In this document: positions 49,618 through 59,461 of the stretch, one piece after another
Layout of the letters: every line of letters begins with the position of its first letter
Position numbering within the stretch: the stretch's first letter is position 1
Assembly: GCA_020250125.1 (NCBI GenBank)
Contig: JADCEL010000030.1
Span: 21,298 to 85,297, forward strand
Source of the DNA: Rhodobacter sp.
GTDB taxonomy: Bacteria > Pseudomonadota > Alphaproteobacteria > Rhodobacterales > Rhodobacteraceae
Direction of reading: 5' to 3'
DNA: 64,000 nt
Translations under genes and position numbers: made by a program
Notes under the pieces: generated by a model
Told to the model about the DNA's origin: nothing
The model's database searches: none
What the model saw: the letters and a program-made list of their open reading frames with translations, nothing else

Positions 49618-50202
49618 ATGTTCTACCGCCCCGCCGAAGGGCACGGCCTGCGGCACAACCCGTTCAATGCCATCATCACCCCGCGCCCGATTGGCTGGCT
49701 GTCCACAACCGGGACGACGGGCGACAATCTGGCACCCTATTCGTTCTTCAACGCCGTGGCCTATGTGCCGCCACAGGTGATGTTCGCCTCGACCGGCATC
49801 AAGGATTCGGTGCTCAACATCCGCGAAACAGGTGTCTTCTGCGTGAACATCGTCGAAGAGGCGATGCTGCACGCCATGAACGAAACCTCGGCCACGGTAC
49901 CGCGCGACGCGGATGAATTCGCCCTGAACGGTCTGCGCAGACAGCCCTGCACCACCATCCCCTGCCCGCGGCTTGACGGCGCGCCTGCATCGCTGGAATG
50001 CACCCTTGTGCAGGAGATTGCGTTGCGCGGCACCGACAATATCCTGATCCTGGGCGAGGTGACGGGCATCCATCTGCGCGACGACTGCCTCGTGGACGGA
50101 CGGTTCGACGTGACGCGCTTTCACCCGGTGGCCCGCCTTGGCTATCGCGACTACACCATTGTACGCGACGTGATCGAATTGCCCCGCCCGGACGACCGCT
50201 GA
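49618..50202 (+). CDS. Flavin reductase-like FMN-binding protein
   Basis: A 194-residue protein of the flavin reductase/FMN-binding split-barrel family. PFNAIITPRPIGWLSTTG, NLAPYSFFNAVAYVPP and ETGVFCVNIV are the usual flavin-contacting segments. It probably supplies reduced FMN or acts as a small oxidoreductase. The start MFYRPAEG has GAGG 7 bases upstream. An ATG four codons earlier is possible. Monocistronic. Confidence 0.85.
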   Translation: MFYRPAEGHGLRHNPFNAIITPRPIGWLSTTGTTGDNLAPYSFFNAVAYVPPQVMFASTGIKDSVLNIRETGVFCVNIVEEAMLHAMNETSATVPRDADEFALNGLRRQPCTTIPCPRLDGAPASLECTLVQEIALRGTDNILILGEVTGIHLRDDCLVDGRFDVTRFHPVARLGYRDYTIVRDVIELPRPDDR

Positions 50203-50405
50203 CCCAACACCATTTTCTGTTCACAAATATCCCCGCCAGAGGCACGGGGCGCGCGGCAGCGCGCCCGGAAAAAGGGCTTGCGCGCGGCAGCGCGCGCCGC
50301 AAAGTTCTGTCGCACCGGCTGCGTGGCACGGGTCCGGCGCGGAATCGTCCTTTCCTGCCGGTCCCGCAGCGCCTAATCTTGGCCTGCAGCCTGCGGGGGA
50401 AGATG
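50203..50405. other. Intergenic region with short inverted repeats
   Basis: About 200 bases. Two close copies of GCGCGCGGCAGCGCGC (near 50250 and 50280) each form a short stem around GGCA and may act as a terminator for the flavin reductase gene. No T tract or riboswitch-like structure is visible before mtnP. Confidence 0.4.
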
Positions 50406-51281
50406 ATGCAAAACCAGACCATGATCGGCGTGATCGGCGGGTCGGGCCTGTACCGGATCGACGGGCTGGAAGGGGCAAGCTGGATCGCGGTGAAAACCCC
50501 CTGGGGTGCTCCGTCCGACGAGGTGCTGGTCGGGCGGCTTGACGGCATTGCGATGGCCTTCCTGCCGCGCCACGGCCGGGGGCATGTCCATTCCCCCACC
50601 GGGGTGCCCTACCGCGCCAATATCGATGCCATGAAACGCCTGGGCGTGACCGACCTGATCTCGGTCTCGGCCTGCGGCTCTTTCCGCGAGGGCTTTGCGC
50701 CGGGCGACTTCGTGATTGTCGACCAGTTCATCGACCGCACCTTCGCCCGTGAGAAATCCTTTTTCGGCACCGGCTGCGTTGCCCATGTCAGCCTGGCGCA
50801 TCCTACCTGCCCGCGCCTCGGCGCGGCCTGCGCCGGGGCGGCGCGGGCCGAAGGCATCACGGTACATCAGGGCGGCACCTATCTGTGCATGGAAGGCCCC
50901 CAGTTTTCCACGCTGGCCGAATCGCGGATGTATCGCGGCTGGGGCTGCGACGTGATCGGGATGACCAACATGCCCGAGGCCAAACTGGCGCGCGAGGCCG
51001 AGCTGTGCTACGCCTCTGTCGCCATGGTCACGGATTACGACTGCTGGCACCCCGGCCATGACGCGGTGGATGTGGCGCAGGTCATCGCCGTGCTGACCGG
51101 CAATGCCGCCCGCGCAGCCGGCATGGTGGCACGCCTGCCCGCCCTGCTTGGGCCCAGCCGCGCCCCCTGCCCGCATGGCTGCGACCGCGCGCTGGACTTT
51201 GCCGTGATGACCGCGCCCGACCGGCGCGATCCGGCGCTGCTGGCAAAGCTGGATGCCGTCGCAGGCCGCGTGCTGGGATAG
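50406..51281 (+). CDS. mtnP: S-methyl-5'-thioadenosine phosphorylase
   Basis: A 291-residue class II nucleoside phosphorylase. It cleaves methylthioadenosine to adenine and methylthioribose-1-phosphate. Motifs are IGVIGGSGLY at the start, PRHGRGH with HSPTGVPYRAN, CMEGPQFSTLAES for purine and ribose binding, and GMTNMPEAKLAREAELCYASVAMVTDYD. The start at 50406 gives a better distance from GGGGGA than the ATG three bases upstream. The next gene encodes apt, which recycles the adenine released. Confidence 0.93.
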   Translation: MQNQTMIGVIGGSGLYRIDGLEGASWIAVKTPWGAPSDEVLVGRLDGIAMAFLPRHGRGHVHSPTGVPYRANIDAMKRLGVTDLISVSACGSFREGFAPGDFVIVDQFIDRTFAREKSFFGTGCVAHVSLAHPTCPRLGAACAGAARAEGITVHQGGTYLCMEGPQFSTLAESRMYRGWGCDVIGMTNMPEAKLAREAELCYASVAMVTDYDCWHPGHDAVDVAQVIAVLTGNAARAAGMVARLPALLGPSRAPCPHGCDRALDFAVMTAPDRRDPALLAKLDAVAGRVLG

Positions 51282-51344
51282 CGCGCCCGCGTCTGTCGCC
51301 CTTACGCCCCCCTTTCTGCTGTTGAACAAGGCAAAGACCGACCC

Positions 51345-51878
51345 ATGAACAAGACCGTCAAAGACTATATCCGCACCATCGTCGATTTCCCGCAGGACGG
51401 AATCCTGTTTCGCGACGTGACCACGCTGTTCTCCGATGCGCGCGGCTTTCGCATGGCAATCGATCAGCTGCTCACCCCCTATGCCGGGCTGCGGATTGAC
51501 AAGGTGGCCGGGCTCGAGGCGCGCGGCTTCATCCTGGGCGGGGCGGTGGCGCATCAGCTTTCGACCGGCTTCGTGCCGATCCGCAAGAAGGGCAAGCTGC
51601 CCGGACGGACCATCGCGCAAAGCTATACCCTGGAATATGGCGAAGCGGTGGTCGAGGTGCATGACGATGCCATGCAGCCCGGCGAAACCGTGCTGCTTGT
51701 CGATGACCTTCTGGCCACCGGCGGCACCGCCGAAGCCGGCATCCGCCTGATCGAACGGCTGGGGGCGCAGGTGATCGGCTGCGCCTTTGTCGTGGACCTG
51801 CCCGATCTTGGCGGGCGCACCCGGCTGGAAGCGATGGGCATGGACGTGCACGCGCTTTGCGCCTTTGACGGGCACTGA
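51345..51878 (+). CDS. apt: Adenine phosphoribosyltransferase
   Basis: A 177-residue APT, full length. It converts adenine and PRPP to AMP. It starts [20 protein letters not shown]. The substrate loop is [14 protein letters not shown] and the PRPP motif is [17 protein letters not shown]. It follows mtnP after 63 bases on the same strand, so the two form a methylthioadenosine-to-AMP salvage pair. Confidence 0.96.
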   Translation: MNKTVKDYIRTIVDFPQDGILFRDVTTLFSDARGFRMAIDQLLTPYAGLRIDKVAGLEARGFILGGAVAHQLSTGFVPIRKKGKLPGRTIAQSYTLEYGEAVVEVHDDAMQPGETVLLVDDLLATGGTAEAGIRLIERLGAQVIGCAFVVDLPDLGGRTRLEAMGMDVHALCAFDGH

Positions 51879-52005
51879 CCGCTCAGATGCGGTCCCACGC
51901 TAACACTTTGGCAATCGAATCGGCCTAGCTCTGGCGGGGTCCGGCAGATCACCGGACGACATTCGCACCATGACGTAACCCCACACTCCCCAAGTCCCCG
52001 CCGAT

Positions 52006-53478
52006 TCAGCCCGGCGGGGCAAACCCTGCCGGGTGCGGCCCCCCGCCCCCCTGCCCGGCCGCCTGGCCGCGCAGCACGGCACCGGGGTTCATGATGCCGG
52101 CCGGGTCCAGCGCCGCCTTGATCGCGCGCATCGCCGCCAGCTTGGCCGGATCGCCGTAGCGTTCCAGATCTTTCACCTTCAGCCGCCCGATGCCGTGCTC
52201 GGCGCTGACCGATCCGCCCATGGCATCGACCATGTCATGCACCAGCCGCTTCACCGGCTCGCGCAGCGCCGCGTCATCGGCGCGGGTCCGTCCGCGCTGC
52301 GGGAAGACGTTGTAATGCAGGTTGCCGTCGCCCAGATGCCCGAAGCAGTTGATCCGCACATCGCCCAGCGCCAGCAGCGCAGGCCCGGCGCGCGTAATGA
52401 ACTCCGCCACCGCCCCCAGCGGCAACGAAATGTCGTGGCTGGAAATTGCCCCGATCCGCCGGTTCGCCTCGGGGATCATCTCGCGCAGGTGCCAGAACGC
52501 ATCGCGCTGCGCCTGCGAGGTGGCGATCAGCCCGTCGGTGACAAGGCCCGCCCCGGCTCCTTCTGCGAACAGATCCTCCAGCGCCGCCCCGGGCGCCAGG
52601 CCTTCGGGCAGCCCCACCTCCACCAGCACCATCCAGTCGGGCGGGTCGGCAAAGGGCTGGCGCAGCTGCGGCAGCACCTCGGCCAGGAATTGCAGGCCCG
52701 TCCCGCCGATCAGCTCGAAGGCGGTGATCAGCGCGCCCAGCCGCGCCTCGGCCCGCGCCAGCAGCGCCAGTGCCGCGGCGGGGCCGGGCACCGCCAGCAG
52801 GGCGGTGCCTTCGGCCGCCGGCACCGGATGCAGCCGCAGGCTGGCCGCCGTGATCACGCCCAGCGTGCCTTCGGCCCCGATCAGCAGGTGCCGCAGGTCA
52901 TAGCCGGTGTTGTCCTTGCGCAGCCGCTTCAGCCCGTGCAGCACCGACCCGTCCGGCAGGACCGCCTCGATCCCCAGACACAGGTCGCGCGCATTGCCAT
53001 AGCGCAGAACGTTGACCCCGCCCGCATTGGTCGACAGCACCCCACCAAGGCACGCCGCCCCCTGCGAGGCCAGCGTCAGCGGAAACCGCCGGGCCACGGC
53101 CTGCGCATGGGCCTGGGCCTGGGCCAGCGTCATTCCGGCCTCGGCAACCATCGCATTCTCGTCCGGGTAGATCGCCCGCAGCGCCGCCATGCGGTCCAGC
53201 GACAGGATCAGCGGCGCGGGGCCGTCCTGCATCACCTGCCCGCCGACAAGGCCGGTCCCGCCGCCCCAGGGGATGATGCCCACCCCGGCCCCGGCGCAGG
53301 CCCGGATGATCACCGCCACCTCCTCCACCCGGCGCGGCCGGGCGACAGCCGCCCCCACGCCCTGCCAGCGCCCGCGCGGTTCGCTCAGAAAGCGCGGCTC
53401 GACCGCGCCCAGCGTGCCCTCCGGCAGGCGCGCGGCAAGATCGGACAGAAAGGCAGGCCCGGCGGGGATCACGCTCAT
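52006..53478 (-). CDS. FAD-linked oxidase of the D-lactate / D-2-hydroxyglutarate dehydrogenase type
   Basis: A 490-residue flavoprotein of the GlcD/DLD family. The FAD-binding domain has IIPWGGGTGLVGGQV and the central ASQGAACLGGVLSTNAGG. The C-terminal half has FGHLGDGNLHYNVFP and SVSAEHGIGRLK, the histidine motifs that coordinate the metal and bind the hydroxy acid. The substrate (D-lactate, D-2-hydroxyglutarate or similar) cannot be told. The start MSVIPAGPAF is chosen over an upstream ATG that adds only low-complexity residues. Confidence 0.9.
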   Translation of the reverse strand: MSVIPAGPAFLSDLAARLPEGTLGAVEPRFLSEPRGRWQGVGAAVARPRRVEEVAVIIRACAGAGVGIIPWGGGTGLVGGQVMQDGPAPLILSLDRMAALRAIYPDENAMVAEAGMTLAQAQAHAQAVARRFPLTLASQGAACLGGVLSTNAGGVNVLRYGNARDLCLGIEAVLPDGSVLHGLKRLRKDNTGYDLRHLLIGAEGTLGVITAASLRLHPVPAAEGTALLAVPGPAAALALLARAEARLGALITAFELIGGTGLQFLAEVLPQLRQPFADPPDWMVLVEVGLPEGLAPGAALEDLFAEGAGAGLVTDGLIATSQAQRDAFWHLREMIPEANRRIGAISSHDISLPLGAVAEFITRAGPALLALGDVRINCFGHLGDGNLHYNVFPQRGRTRADDAALREPVKRLVHDMVDAMGGSVSAEHGIGRLKVKDLERYGDPAKLAAMRAIKAALDPAGIMNPGAVLRGQAAGQGGGGPHPAGFAPPG

Positions 53479-53515
53479 GACCCCGCCTGCCGAAGCAGGC
53501 CCCCGGTGCAAATCG

Positions 53516-54331
53516 TCAGTTCAGCCACGACGGCTCCAGCACCAGGATCGTCGGCTGCGACGGCAGGTCGGTCAGCGCCACCTCCAGGCTGCTGGTCCCC
53601 GCCCGCACGACCGGAAAGGCACCGTCCATATCGGCCAGAAACCCTTCCAGCGAGGCACCGGAAAACCAGTGCATCGGCAGCACCAGGGATGACCGCAGGC
53701 GCTTGACCACCCCGGCCATGCTGGCGGTGTCCATGGTGTAGCCGCCGTCAACGGGAACCATCACCACGTCCAGCCGCCCGATCAACGCATAATGTTCGGG
53801 GCTGGGCACCTGATGCAGATGCCCCAGATGCCCGATGCACAGGCCCGCCACCTCGAAGATGAAAATCGAATTCCCGTCGCGCCGGATGCCATCGCCCATG
53901 CGGCTGCGCAGGTCTGTCGTCACGTTGCGCACCAGCATCTCGCCCAGATCAAGGGAAACCTCCGCCGGGCCGGTCCCGTCGCCCCAGCCGCGCAGCACAT
54001 GGGCAATGCGCGGGTCGGGCCTGTCGGTCCAATGCGTGGTATGGGCATTGTTCATCGTCACCACATCGGGGATCACATCGGCACCGCCCAGAAAGCCGGT
54101 ATAGTCGGTTGCCGCCACCAGCCCGCCCGGCGTTTCGATCAGGAAGGTCGCATGATCGACATAGCTGATCCGCACCCTGCCCTCGGCCAGGGGCGCACCG
54201 AAGGATGCCGGGCGGATCACCTCCACCCCCGGCACCCCCTGCGCCAGGGCGATGCAATGGGACGGGATGCGTTCCTGCGCGGCGGCGGGCAGGGCCAGCA
54301 GGGCGGCGGCAAACAGAATGGCTTTGTGCAT
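53516..54331 (-). CDS. Exported metallo-beta-lactamase-fold hydrolase
   Basis: A 271-residue protein with a signal peptide (MHKAILFAAALLALPAAAQ, cleavage after AAA). The MBL fold is UlaG-like: ISYVDHATFLIETPGGL supplies the first histidine, followed by MNNAHTTHW and GHLGHLHQVP, with LVLPMHWFSGAS near the end. The classic HxHxDH is reduced, as in the UlaG-like L-ascorbate-6-P lactonase group. Substrate unknown. It lies 37 bases upstream of the FAD oxidase gene on the same strand. Confidence 0.82.
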   Translation of the reverse strand: MHKAILFAAALLALPAAAQERIPSHCIALAQGVPGVEVIRPASFGAPLAEGRVRISYVDHATFLIETPGGLVAATDYTGFLGGADVIPDVVTMNNAHTTHWTDRPDPRIAHVLRGWGDGTGPAEVSLDLGEMLVRNVTTDLRSRMGDGIRRDGNSIFIFEVAGLCIGHLGHLHQVPSPEHYALIGRLDVVMVPVDGGYTMDTASMAGVVKRLRSSLVLPMHWFSGASLEGFLADMDGAFPVVRAGTSSLEVALTDLPSQPTILVLEPSWLN

Positions 54332-54590
54332 GACAGGGTCCTTCCTGCCCAGGGATATTAGGGCTGGCGGACGCCGTGCCAAGACCCGCGCCGCAGCCGG
54401 TTCATCCCGCCCCCGCCCCTTGGGCAGGTACCGCCTTGCCGCTGTCGGTCGCAGAGATATTCCGCGTAAGGATGACCGCAAGGATACACACCTTCCTGGC
54501 GTTCCGGCGCAGAACGCCCGGCCCGTGGCCGGGCCGGGCGGCGTGCCCCCTCCGGGTTGCCATATCCCGCGCACCGGGGTGCCGGCACCC
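54332..54590. other. Intergenic region with a repeat hairpin
   Basis: 259 bases. It contains GGCGTTC/GAACGCC (54498-54518) and the stem GCCCGGCC/GGCCGGGC with loop CGT (54516-54534), shared with the triple hairpin at 36151. The two stems compete for the GAACGCC arm. It could end transcription of the cox/thrC run, but no T tract is seen. Confidence 0.5.
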
Positions 54591-55175
54591 TCAGCCCACA
54601 TCCGTCCGCCCGCGCCGGTCGCTGCGCAGGTTGGCGTAAAGCACATGGTTGCGCCAGCGCCCGGCGATCTGCAGATAGCTTTGCGCCACGCCTTCGTACT
54701 TGAAGCCGCATTTTTCCAGCACACCGCGCGAGGCGGCGTTTTCCGGCAGGCAGGCGGCCTCAACGCGGCTCAGGTCCATCACGGTGAAAGCATGATGCAC
54801 AAGGGCAAGGATCGCCTCGCGCATATAGCCCTGGCGGGCATGGGCCTGTCCCATCCAGTAGCCCAGCGTTCCGGCCTGGCTGGGGCCGCGCCGGATATTG
54901 TCCAGGGTGATCGCCCCAAGAAGGGCGGCATCCGCGCGCCGGATCAGCAGCAGCGGCAGCGCCGTGCCCTGGCTGGTTGACCGGTTGGCCCAGTAGATGC
55001 GGCTGGTAAAGGCCTTGCGCGACAGATGATCCGCCGCCCAGACGGGTTCCCAGGGGGTCAGGAACGGCGCGCTTTGGTCGCGCAGCGTGGTCCAGGCCCG
55101 GAAATCGCCATGCTGCGGCAGGCGCAGCGTCATGCGTTCCGTTTCAATCCTGACCCGCCGCGCTGCGCCAAGCAT
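54591..55175 (-). CDS. RimJ/RimL-like N-acetyltransferase
   Basis: A 194-residue GNAT protein of the ribosomal-protein-acetylating type. It has RIETERMTLRLPQHGDF at the start, LGYWMGQAHARQGYMREAILAL as the acetyl-CoA region, and ACLPENAASRGVLEKCGFKYEGVA. It probably acetylates the N-terminus of a ribosomal or similar protein. Its start codon shares position 55175 with the M16 peptidase stop, so the two are co-translated. Confidence 0.88.
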   Translation of the reverse strand: MLGAARRVRIETERMTLRLPQHGDFRAWTTLRDQSAPFLTPWEPVWAADHLSRKAFTSRIYWANRSTSQGTALPLLLIRRADAALLGAITLDNIRRGPSQAGTLGYWMGQAHARQGYMREAILALVHHAFTVMDLSRVEAACLPENAASRGVLEKCGFKYEGVAQSYLQIAGRWRNHVLYANLRSDRRGRTDVG

Positions 55176-56434
55176 CAGCCGGCAAGCCCCTTGCGGATGG
55201 CATCCAGGCCGGGCGCGCCCGCAACCGGGCCATAAAGCGCCAGTGCCGATCTTGCCTGCGTCAGCACGCCCGCATAGCGGCGCACATCCTTCAGCGACAC
55301 GGCATCAATCCTGGCCACAGCCTCGTCCAGATCAGGCACGCGGCCCCAGATGGCCAGCAGCCGGGCCGCGCGCTCGGCGCGGCTTGACGGGCTTTCCAGC
55401 CCCATCAGCAGCCCCGCCTTCAGCTGCGCGCGGGCGCGGGCGACCTCGACTTCGGTCATGTCATCGCAAGACCGCTTCAGTTCATCCAGCGTCAGGCGGG
55501 TCAGTTCGCCGATTTCCGCTTCGGACGTGCCGGCATAAATCGTGATCTGGCCGGTATCCTCATAGGCCGCCGATTGCGCGAAGATCGCATAGCACAGCCC
55601 GCGCTCTTCGCGGATTTTCTGGAACAGGCGCGAAGACATGCCGCCCCCCAGGGCCATGGCATAGACCTGTGCCGTATAGACATCCGGCGCGCGGTATCCC
55701 GGCGCTTCGAAAGCCAGGGCGAAATGCACCTGTTCAAGGTTCTTCACTTCGCGCCGCTCGCCGCCCCGGAAGTCGGCGGGCTGGACCGGCGCTGCCCCGA
55801 CCGGCTTCAGCCCGCCGAAGATGGCACCGGCTTCGGCCACGATCCGGTCATGGTCCACCCCGCCTGCGGCGGACAGGATCATCTGGTCCGGCCCGTAGTG
55901 CTGGGCCACAAAGCGTGTCAGATCCCCGCGCCCAAAGGACGATACCCGTTCGGACGGCCCCAGAATGGTACGGCCAAAGGCCTGGTCGGGATAGCTTGCT
56001 TCCTGCAGCCAGTCGAAGATCACATCGTCGGGCGTATCCAGAGCCTGGCCGATTTCCTGCAGGATGACGTGGCGCTCCACCTCGATTTCCCTGCTGTCGA
56101 ACACCGGGTTCAGCACGATGTCGGAAATCACATCCAGCGCCAGCGGCACATCGTCCTGCAGCACGCGGGCGAAATAGGCGGTCATCTCGCGGCTGGTATA
56201 GGCGTTGATGTAACCGCCGACATCTTCGATCTGCTCGGCAATCTCCAGCGCGCTGCGGGTTTTGGTGCCCTTGAACGCCATGTGTTCCAGGAAATGCGCG
56301 ATCCCGTTCTGCTCGGGGCGCTCGTGCCGCCCGCCCGCCGTCACCCAGACCCCGACCGAGGCGCTTTTCAGCCCCGCCATGTCTTCGGTCACGATACGAA
56401 AGCCGTTCGGCAGGGTTGTCAGGCGCAGGGTCAA
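55175..56434 (-). CDS. M16-family zinc peptidase
   Basis: A 419-residue M16 peptidase. The inverted zinc motif HxxEH is present as H47-FL-E50-H51 in HFLEHMAFKGT. A second glutamate follows about 75 residues later in HVILQEIGQ. The C-terminal half has MSSRLFQKIREERGLCYAIFA. It resembles bacterial homologues of mitochondrial processing peptidase beta. ATGA overlap with thrC. Context suggests coexpression with thrC and cox genes. Confidence 0.93.
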   Translation of the reverse strand: MTLRLTTLPNGFRIVTEDMAGLKSASVGVWVTAGGRHERPEQNGIAHFLEHMAFKGTKTRSALEIAEQIEDVGGYINAYTSREMTAYFARVLQDDVPLALDVISDIVLNPVFDSREIEVERHVILQEIGQALDTPDDVIFDWLQEASYPDQAFGRTILGPSERVSSFGRGDLTRFVAQHYGPDQMILSAAGGVDHDRIVAEAGAIFGGLKPVGAAPVQPADFRGGERREVKNLEQVHFALAFEAPGYRAPDVYTAQVYAMALGGGMSSRLFQKIREERGLCYAIFAQSAAYEDTGQITIYAGTSEAEIGELTRLTLDELKRSCDDMTEVEVARARAQLKAGLLMGLESPSSRAERAARLLAIWGRVPDLDEAVARIDAVSLKDVRRYAGVLTQARSALALYGPVAGAPGLDAIRKGLAG

Positions 56435-57822
56435 CGGCCGGTCCTTTCGCGGATCAGGGCCTCAAGCGCGGCAAGATCATCGGGCGCGCGCGTCACCCGT
56501 TCGGGGCGGTCGAACAGATCGGCCAGGCGCGGCGGCAGCGCCGGGTGCCGGCCTGTCGCCGCCTCGACCGCGCCGGGGAACTTCGCCGGATGCGCCGTGG
56601 CCAGTGTGATCATCGGTACCGCGCCCAGATGTTCTTCGGCCACCTTCACGCCCACGGCGCTGTGCGGGCACAGCACTTCCCCGGTCTGCGCGAAGGTCCG
56701 CCGGATCGTTTCCACCGTTTCCTCTTCGCTGCAGCGGCCCGAGGCGAACTGCGCGCCAAGTGCGGCCATGGCGTTCGGGCTGATGTGAAAGCCGCCCTGT
56801 TTCAGCTCGGCCATCAGTGCGGCAACGGCAGACCCGTCCCGCCCATAGGCATCGAACAGCGCGCGTTCGAAATTGGACGACACCTGAATATCCATCGACG
56901 GGCTGATCGACGGGCGCACGCCATGGGTGCGGTAGTCGCCCGACCGCATCGCGCGGTCGAGAATGTCATTCTGGTTGGTGGCAATCACCAGCTTTTCAAT
57001 CGGCAGGCCCATCTGGCGGGCGATGGAACCGGCAAAGATATCGCCGAAATTGCCCGTGGGCACGGTAAAGCTGACAGGACGCCCCGGCGCGCCCAAAGCG
57101 ACGGCGGCGTAGAAGTAATAGACCACCTGCGCCAGAACCCGCGCCCAGTTGATGCTGTTGACACCCGCCAGCCGCACCTCGTCGCGGAAGGGGAAATCGT
57201 TGAACATATCCTTCACGCGGGCCTGGCAATCGTCAAAGTCACCCGACATGGCGATGGCATGGACGTTGGCCTCGACCGGCGTCGTCATCTGGCGGCGCTG
57301 CACCTCTGACACGCGGCCATGCGGGTACAGGATAAAGACATCCACAGTGTTCAGGCCGCGAAAGGCCTCGATCGCCGCCGATCCGGTATCGCCGCTGGTG
57401 GCGCCGACGATTGTCACACGCTCGCCCGACCGCGCCAGGGCGGCCTGAAACAGCTGGCCGATCATCTGCATGGCAAAGTCCTTGAAGGCCAGCGTCGGCC
57501 CGTGAAACAATTCCAGCAGGAAATGATTGCTGCCCAGCTGCACCAGCGGCGCGCGGGCGGCATGGCCAAAGCCGGCATAGGCGGTGGCGATAAGGCGGCG
57601 GAATTCGTCATCGTCAAAGGTGCCGCCCAGAAAGGGCCGCATCACGCGAAAGGCCGTCTCCTCGTAACACAGACCGGCAAGCGCTGCGATATCCGCCTGC
57701 GGCATCACCGGCACGGCCTCGGGCACGTAAAGGCCGCCGTCGCGCGCAAGCCCCGTCATCATCGCTTCGTCAAAGCGCAGAACGGGTGCCGCACCCCTGG
57801 TCGAGATGTAGTGCATGTCCAT
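56431..57822 (-). CDS. thrC: Threonine synthase
   Basis: A 463-residue PLP enzyme of the class II (long) threonine synthase type. It converts O-phosphohomoserine to threonine. The N-terminus MHYISTRGAAPVLRFDEAMMTGLARDGGLYVPE is typical, and the PLP lysine lies in GPTLAFKDFAMQM. GATSGDTGSAAIEAFRG and the glycine loop are canonical. It begins 8 bases after the SURF1 stop and ends in the M16 start. Confidence 0.96.
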   Translation of the reverse strand: MDMHYISTRGAAPVLRFDEAMMTGLARDGGLYVPEAVPVMPQADIAALAGLCYEETAFRVMRPFLGGTFDDDEFRRLIATAYAGFGHAARAPLVQLGSNHFLLELFHGPTLAFKDFAMQMIGQLFQAALARSGERVTIVGATSGDTGSAAIEAFRGLNTVDVFILYPHGRVSEVQRRQMTTPVEANVHAIAMSGDFDDCQARVKDMFNDFPFRDEVRLAGVNSINWARVLAQVVYYFYAAVALGAPGRPVSFTVPTGNFGDIFAGSIARQMGLPIEKLVIATNQNDILDRAMRSGDYRTHGVRPSISPSMDIQVSSNFERALFDAYGRDGSAVAALMAELKQGGFHISPNAMAALGAQFASGRCSEEETVETIRRTFAQTGEVLCPHSAVGVKVAEEHLGAVPMITLATAHPAKFPGAVEAATGRHPALPPRLADLFDRPERVTRAPDDLAALEALIRERTGR

Positions 57823-57829
57823 CCCCGTC

Positions 57830-58501
57830 TCAGTCCGTCCGACGCCTGATACGCCACAGCAGAAGCCCTGTCATCCCCGCCCAGACCGCCGCAAGGGAAA
57901 ACCAGGTCACCGCATAATTCAGATGGTTGTTCGGAATGCCCTGCGTATCGACCGGCAGCGGTGTTATGCCATCGCCCGTCGCCCCGCGCGCCACGATCAG
58001 GACGGGTTCGGTCTGCAACTCCGCCGCCATGGCCGGCACGTCGCGCGCGAACCAGATCGCGCGGGCGGCATCGGGGGGCGGGGTGAAGCTGTCGGTCTCG
58101 TCCGGCCAGTGCAGGGTGCCCAGGATTGACGCCGCCGTGACCGTGCGCGGGCGGTCCCGCTGATCTTCGGGCAGGAAACCCCGGTCGATCATGATCCTGC
58201 GGCCGTCGTCTGTCTGGAAGGCCGCGATCACGCGGTACCCCGCACCGACCCCCCTCAGGCTGGCCAGAACATCGATTTCGGGGCCGGTAAAGCGGCCCGC
58301 AACGCGGACCGGCAGGTATTTGTCCGCGGCCGGGTCGGGCACCGCCGGCAGGGCCACGGGGGGATCGGCCAGCCGCGCCGAAATCTGTGCCAGGATGCCC
58401 TGCTTCCAGGCCAGCCGCTGCACCTGCCAGCTTCCAAGCGCGATCAGAATCGCACAGCCGGCAAGGCCGAACAGCAGGGGCAGGATCATCCGGCGGGTCA
58501 T
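57830..58501 (-). CDS. SURF1-family cytochrome oxidase assembly protein
   Basis: A 223-residue protein with a transmembrane segment at each end (about 6-26 and 198-217) and a periplasmic loop containing ALGSWQVQRLAWKQGI, IMIDRGFLPED and NNHLNYAVTWFSLAAVW. SURF1/Shy1 proteins aid heme A insertion into subunit I. It follows coxC after a 103-base gap and precedes thrC. The start at MTRRMILPLLFGL is preferred over a longer reading. Confidence 0.88.
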   Translation of the reverse strand: MTRRMILPLLFGLAGCAILIALGSWQVQRLAWKQGILAQISARLADPPVALPAVPDPAADKYLPVRVAGRFTGPEIDVLASLRGVGAGYRVIAAFQTDDGRRIMIDRGFLPEDQRDRPRTVTAASILGTLHWPDETDSFTPPPDAARAIWFARDVPAMAAELQTEPVLIVARGATGDGITPLPVDTQGIPNNHLNYAVTWFSLAAVWAGMTGLLLWRIRRRTD

Positions 58502-58604
58502 GGCACGGCCTTGTGCAGAACCGGAAAGGCGCGCGCCGCTGTGGCCCGCGCCCGCCCGGACAGGGAACGCCCGGCGGGGCAGTGCCCCGCGAACCGGGCT
58601 GCGG

Positions 58605-59405
58605 TCAGCGGCCCCAGATATAGATCGATGCGAACAAGAACAGCCAGACCACGTCCACAAAGTGCCAGTACCAGGCGGCAGCCTCGAACCCGACATGACG
58701 TTCGGGCGTGAAATGACCCTTCATCACCCGGAACAGGCAGACCGCCAGAAATATGGTGCCGACGATGACGTGAAAGCCGTGAAAGCCCGTCGCCATGAAG
58801 AAGTTGGCACCATAGATGTTCCCGGCAAAGCCAAAGCCGGCATGGGTGTATTCATAGATCTGGAAGATGGTGAAGATGACCCCCAGCCCGATCGCCAGGA
58901 TCAGACCGTTCTTCAGGTCCTTGCGGTTGTTTTCATGCACCAGCGCGTGGTGCGCCCAGGTCGCTGCGGCACCCGAGCACAGCAGGATCAGCGTATTCAT
59001 CAACGGCAGATGCCAGGGATCGAACGTCTCGATCCCTTCCGGCGGCCAGACCCCATCCACCAGCGGGCTGAGCGGCCCCATGGGGTACAGCGCGTGCTTG
59101 AAGAAAGACCAGAACCACGCGGAAAAGAACATCACCTCGGACAGGATGAACAGCAGAAAGCCATAGCGCAGGCCAATCACCACAACCGGCGTGTGATCGC
59201 CCGCATGGCTTTCGGCGATGACATCGCTCCACCAGGCGAACATCACATAAAGGACCATGGCCAGACCGATCAGACCCAGCCATGGACCTGAGCCGTGCAT
59301 CCACAGGACGGCACCGAACAGCATCACAAAGGCCCCGACCGCCGCGATGAAGGGCCAGATCGACGGCGGCAGGACGTGGTAATCGTGGTTCTTGGCGTGG
59401 GCCAT
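58605..59405 (-). CDS. ctaE: Cytochrome c oxidase subunit III
   Basis: A 266-residue, seven-helix membrane protein. It starts [59 protein letters not shown] helices and [20 protein letters not shown], ending [16 protein letters not shown], are canonical COX3 sequences. Together with subunit II and the assembly factors it defines an aa3-type terminal oxidase. Subunit I is not in the window. Confidence 0.96.
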   Translation of the reverse strand: MAHAKNHDYHVLPPSIWPFIAAVGAFVMLFGAVLWMHGSGPWLGLIGLAMVLYVMFAWWSDVIAESHAGDHTPVVVIGLRYGFLLFILSEVMFFSAWFWSFFKHALYPMGPLSPLVDGVWPPEGIETFDPWHLPLMNTLILLCSGAAATWAHHALVHENNRKDLKNGLILAIGLGVIFTIFQIYEYTHAGFGFAGNIYGANFFMATGFHGFHVIVGTIFLAVCLFRVMKGHFTPERHVGFEAAAWYWHFVDVVWLFLFASIYIWGR

Positions 59406-59461
59406 TCGGCGTTCCCTTGTCTTCTCTCGTGTCCCGGTCCTGACGGCTGCCGGGTGTGGTG

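Noticed and set aside
50203..50405. Riboswitch upstream of mtnP
   Set aside because: No SAM or SAH riboswitch core can be built. Only short GC-rich stems consistent with a terminator are present.
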